The notes under the pieces were generated by a model. That model searched no databases. It saw only the letters and a list, made by a program, of their open reading frames with translations, and was not told the DNA's origin. Source: Pirellulaceae bacterium (GTDB lineage Bacteria; Planctomycetota; Planctomycetia; Pirellulales; Pirellulaceae). From it: DNA of 64,000 bases. Below, piece after piece: positions 62,612 to 64,000 of the stretch. The position numbers and the translations under genes are program-made. The number at the start of each line of letters is the position of its first letter. The stretch's first letter is position 1. Location: contig JAHBXS010000006.1 of assembly GCA_019636375.1 (NCBI GenBank), positions 24,416 through 88,415 of the forward strand, given 5' to 3'.

Positions 62612-63097
62612 ATGTCAAGATTGATCACGGCATGTTTTGCGTTGGCCTTGTGTTTGAGTTTTGTGAGCAGCGAGAACGTCGCGGCTCAGGACGGTCCCAA
62701 AGTCAATTTGGAAAACATCAAATGCTTTTTGATGCCTGCCAAAGATACTAAAGAGGCCAATGCGGTTGATTACCTTGATGCCAAGGTTTACTTTTGCTGC
62801 CCCGGTTGCGTTAAGAAGTTTTCGAAAGAACCAGAAACTTTTGCCACAAAAGCCAATCATCAATTGGTGCTGACAAAGCAATTCGTCCAAAAAGGTTGCC
62901 CGATTTCAGGTGGTGAAGTCGACGCTGATCAAACCTTGGACATCGGCGGAGTAAAAGTCGCTTTCTGCTGCGGCAACTGCAAAAAGAAGGCTGAAGACGC
63001 TAAAGACTTAGACGCTAAAGCTGCCTTGGTTTTCTCTGCCGACGCTTTTGCAAAAGCCTTCGAGAAAAAAGCAGTCGAAGAAGACGGCACCAACTAG
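62612..63097 (+). CDS. Secreted protein with two cysteine-rich metal-binding (YHS/TRASH-like) domains
   Basis: A 161-residue exported protein with a signal peptide (LITACFALALCLSFVSSENV). Two similar domains follow. The first has KCFLMPAKDTK and KVYFCCPGCVKKF, and the second KGCPISGGEVD and KVAFCCGNCKKKA. Each gives a C...CCxxC metal site as in YHS- or TRASH-type modules that bind heavy metals. The ATG at 62612 is preceded by GGAG 9 bases away; an ATG at 62597 adds 5 residues. A copper or other heavy-metal role is inferred. A terminator follows. Confidence 0.78.
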   Translation: MSRLITACFALALCLSFVSSENVAAQDGPKVNLENIKCFLMPAKDTKEANAVDYLDAKVYFCCPGCVKKFSKEPETFATKANHQLVLTKQFVQKGCPISGGEVDADQTLDIGGVKVAFCCGNCKKKAEDAKDLDAKAALVFSADAFAKAFEKKAVEEDGTN

Positions 63098-63152
63098 ATG
63101 TAACGATTCGATTCGATTTCGAAATTTTTACATTACCTTAAATATCAACCTC

Positions 63153-63186
63153 GGCGAGTGGCACTCAATAGCCTCTCGCCTTTTTT
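63153..63186 (+). terminator. Rho-independent terminator of the cysteine-rich protein gene
   Basis: GGCGAG-T-GGC (63153-63162) pairs with GCC-T-CTCGCC (63171-63180) with one T-T mismatch and an 8-base loop, followed by six T. It lies 56 bases after the stop. Confidence 0.8.
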
Positions 63187-63211
63187 GTTGGAACATGCGA
63201 GTTCGTTCCAC

Positions 63212-63237
63212 AAAAAAACCCCGGCATATCGCCGAGG
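63212..63237 (-). terminator. Rho-independent terminator of the PEP-CTERM gene
   Basis: On the minus strand CCTCGGC-GATAT-GCCGGGG (63237-63219) makes a 7-bp stem with one G-U pair, followed by a seven-base T run (63218-63212). It serves the PEP-CTERM gene that ends at 63282, back to back with the plus-strand terminator. Confidence 0.75.
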
Positions 63238-63281
63238 TTATTCGTTTTCGCGTGCACCATGATGAAGTATACGGAATGAAT

Positions 63282-63878
63282 TTATTTGACCATGTTGATC
63301 CGAGGCCGCGACCGACGCGAGGCGACGAACAACAACAATCCTGCCAAGGCCGCAAAGCTCCCTGGCTCTGGGATCCCAGCAAATGACGCGGACCAACTGG
63401 AGGCAAGAAGGTTGTCGCCTACGTTATCGGCAAACACTCCGCCAAACGGCGAATTTACAGCATGCACTTCATTGAAACCATTGTTCCACCAGCCCCCCAG
63501 AGTGGCGCCCCAGGAAGTGACCACGTTCTCGTTAGGCCAGTTACCTGACCAATTGCCTACAGTTACAACATTCCCTGCTGCATCGGTGGAAAATGCCCCT
63601 CCTCCTTGAGCGAAATAGCCCTCGAAAAACCAGCCAGAGGCTCCTTCAGCGCGATAAGACACGAAATCGGCCGTTGTCCAAAATTGCGAAAGCAACGAGT
63701 TTCCACCGTTGTCCACTCGAATGGTTGTCGTCATCTGCTCACCAGCGACTCCTGGATGATTCCCAGATGCCGAGAAAACAGTTGTGACCCAGGTCAATTC
63801 AACGACGTCAGCCTGAGAAAGTCCGGCACTGCTGCACAGCCAAACCCCAATTGCTAGGGCCATCAAAATTTTTCGCAT
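63282..63878 (-). CDS. PEP-CTERM sorting-domain protein
   Basis: A 198-residue secreted protein with a signal peptide (MRKILMALAIGVWLCSSAGL) and a beta-rich Gly/Trp/Asn body (SGWFFEGYFAQGGGAF, ATLGGWWNNGFNEVH). The C-terminus is GIPEPGSFAALAGLLLFVA followed by SRRSRPR, the PEP-CTERM sorting signal for exosortase processing. The ATG at 63878 gives the signal peptide. It is monocistronic and ends with its own terminator. Confidence 0.85.
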   Translation of the reverse strand: MRKILMALAIGVWLCSSAGLSQADVVELTWVTTVFSASGNHPGVAGEQMTTTIRVDNGGNSLLSQFWTTADFVSYRAEGASGWFFEGYFAQGGGAFSTDAAGNVVTVGNWSGNWPNENVVTSWGATLGGWWNNGFNEVHAVNSPFGGVFADNVGDNLLASSWSASFAGIPEPGSFAALAGLLLFVASRRSRPRINMVK

Positions 63879-64000
63879 AAAATTGTGTTCTCCAAAAAGG
63901 TGAATATTAAGACAGAATCGCCAATCATTACCGCCTAACTTAGCTTGGGGCCTGGCTTGCTTGACCATTCACCCAAATGGCAATTAATGCCGGTAAACCT

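Overview
The window looks like chromosome from a planctomycete, probably a relative of Pirellula or Rhodopirellula. Supporting features are two PEP-CTERM proteins, a BBP2-type porin, a TatC with a very large periplasmic insertion, TadE/TadG-like proteins, a DUF4132 protein, a ThiD2-ThiE fusion, a remnant of an IS200-like (RAYT) transposase, and many small secreted or lipoprotein genes without close named relatives. By eye G+C is near 50 %. TTG and GTG starts are common and are often preceded by AAAGGA-type ribosome binding sites. No rRNA, tRNA or CRISPR array was seen.

Layout. 0-6.5 kb: a PEP-CTERM surface protein, transposase remains, a secreted protein and a lipoprotein. 6.6-10.5 kb: an inverted-repeat element, holA, pgi and an MBL-fold hydrolase. 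10.5-15.6 kb: a secreted protein, a Rieske-MazG fusion, and a membrane protein translationally coupled to an ABC ATPase. 15.6-17.5 kb: a PII protein and a porin. 17.5-21.9 kb: a G+C-richer island with a small protein that resembles a ubiquitin-like/MoaD-like beta-grasp protein ending in Gly-Gly, followed by a DUF4132 giant, with repeats on both sides. 21.9-29.3 kb: a housekeeping block on the minus strand (polA, coaE, rho, ribH, nusB, ftsY). 29.6-37.2 kb: a coiled-coil membrane protein, tatC, manA, a lipoprotein and a TadE/TadG pair. 37.4-40.6 kb: an ECF sigma factor, its probable anti-sigma partner, a PDZ protein with a CxxCH motif, and a rhomboid protease. 40.9-49.1 kb: an RND efflux pair and an NtrC-type two-component system. 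49.2-50.1 kb: a small ORF and a YceI protein.

50.1-55.1 kb is the most unusual part: an AT-rich three-gene cassette set between gene-poor flanks. It encodes (1) an ImmA/IrrE-type metallopeptidase fused to a macro domain, (2) a P-loop kinase fused to an adenylosuccinate synthetase-like domain in which the catalytic Asp of PurA is Ser, as I recall for phage PurZ (2-aminoadenylosuccinate synthetase), and (3) a DUF7002-like protein that may have an ADP-ribosyltransferase-like fold. The domain mix suggests a nucleotide- or ADP-ribose-based conflict (anti-phage or toxin-antitoxin) system that I do not recognise as described.

55.1-64 kb: tenA and a ThiD2-ThiE fusion (thiamine salvage and synthesis) around clpC and a TPR membrane protein, then a CYTH-domain protein, an MFS transporter, a secreted cysteine-rich protein, and a second PEP-CTERM protein converging on it with terminators for both strands between them.
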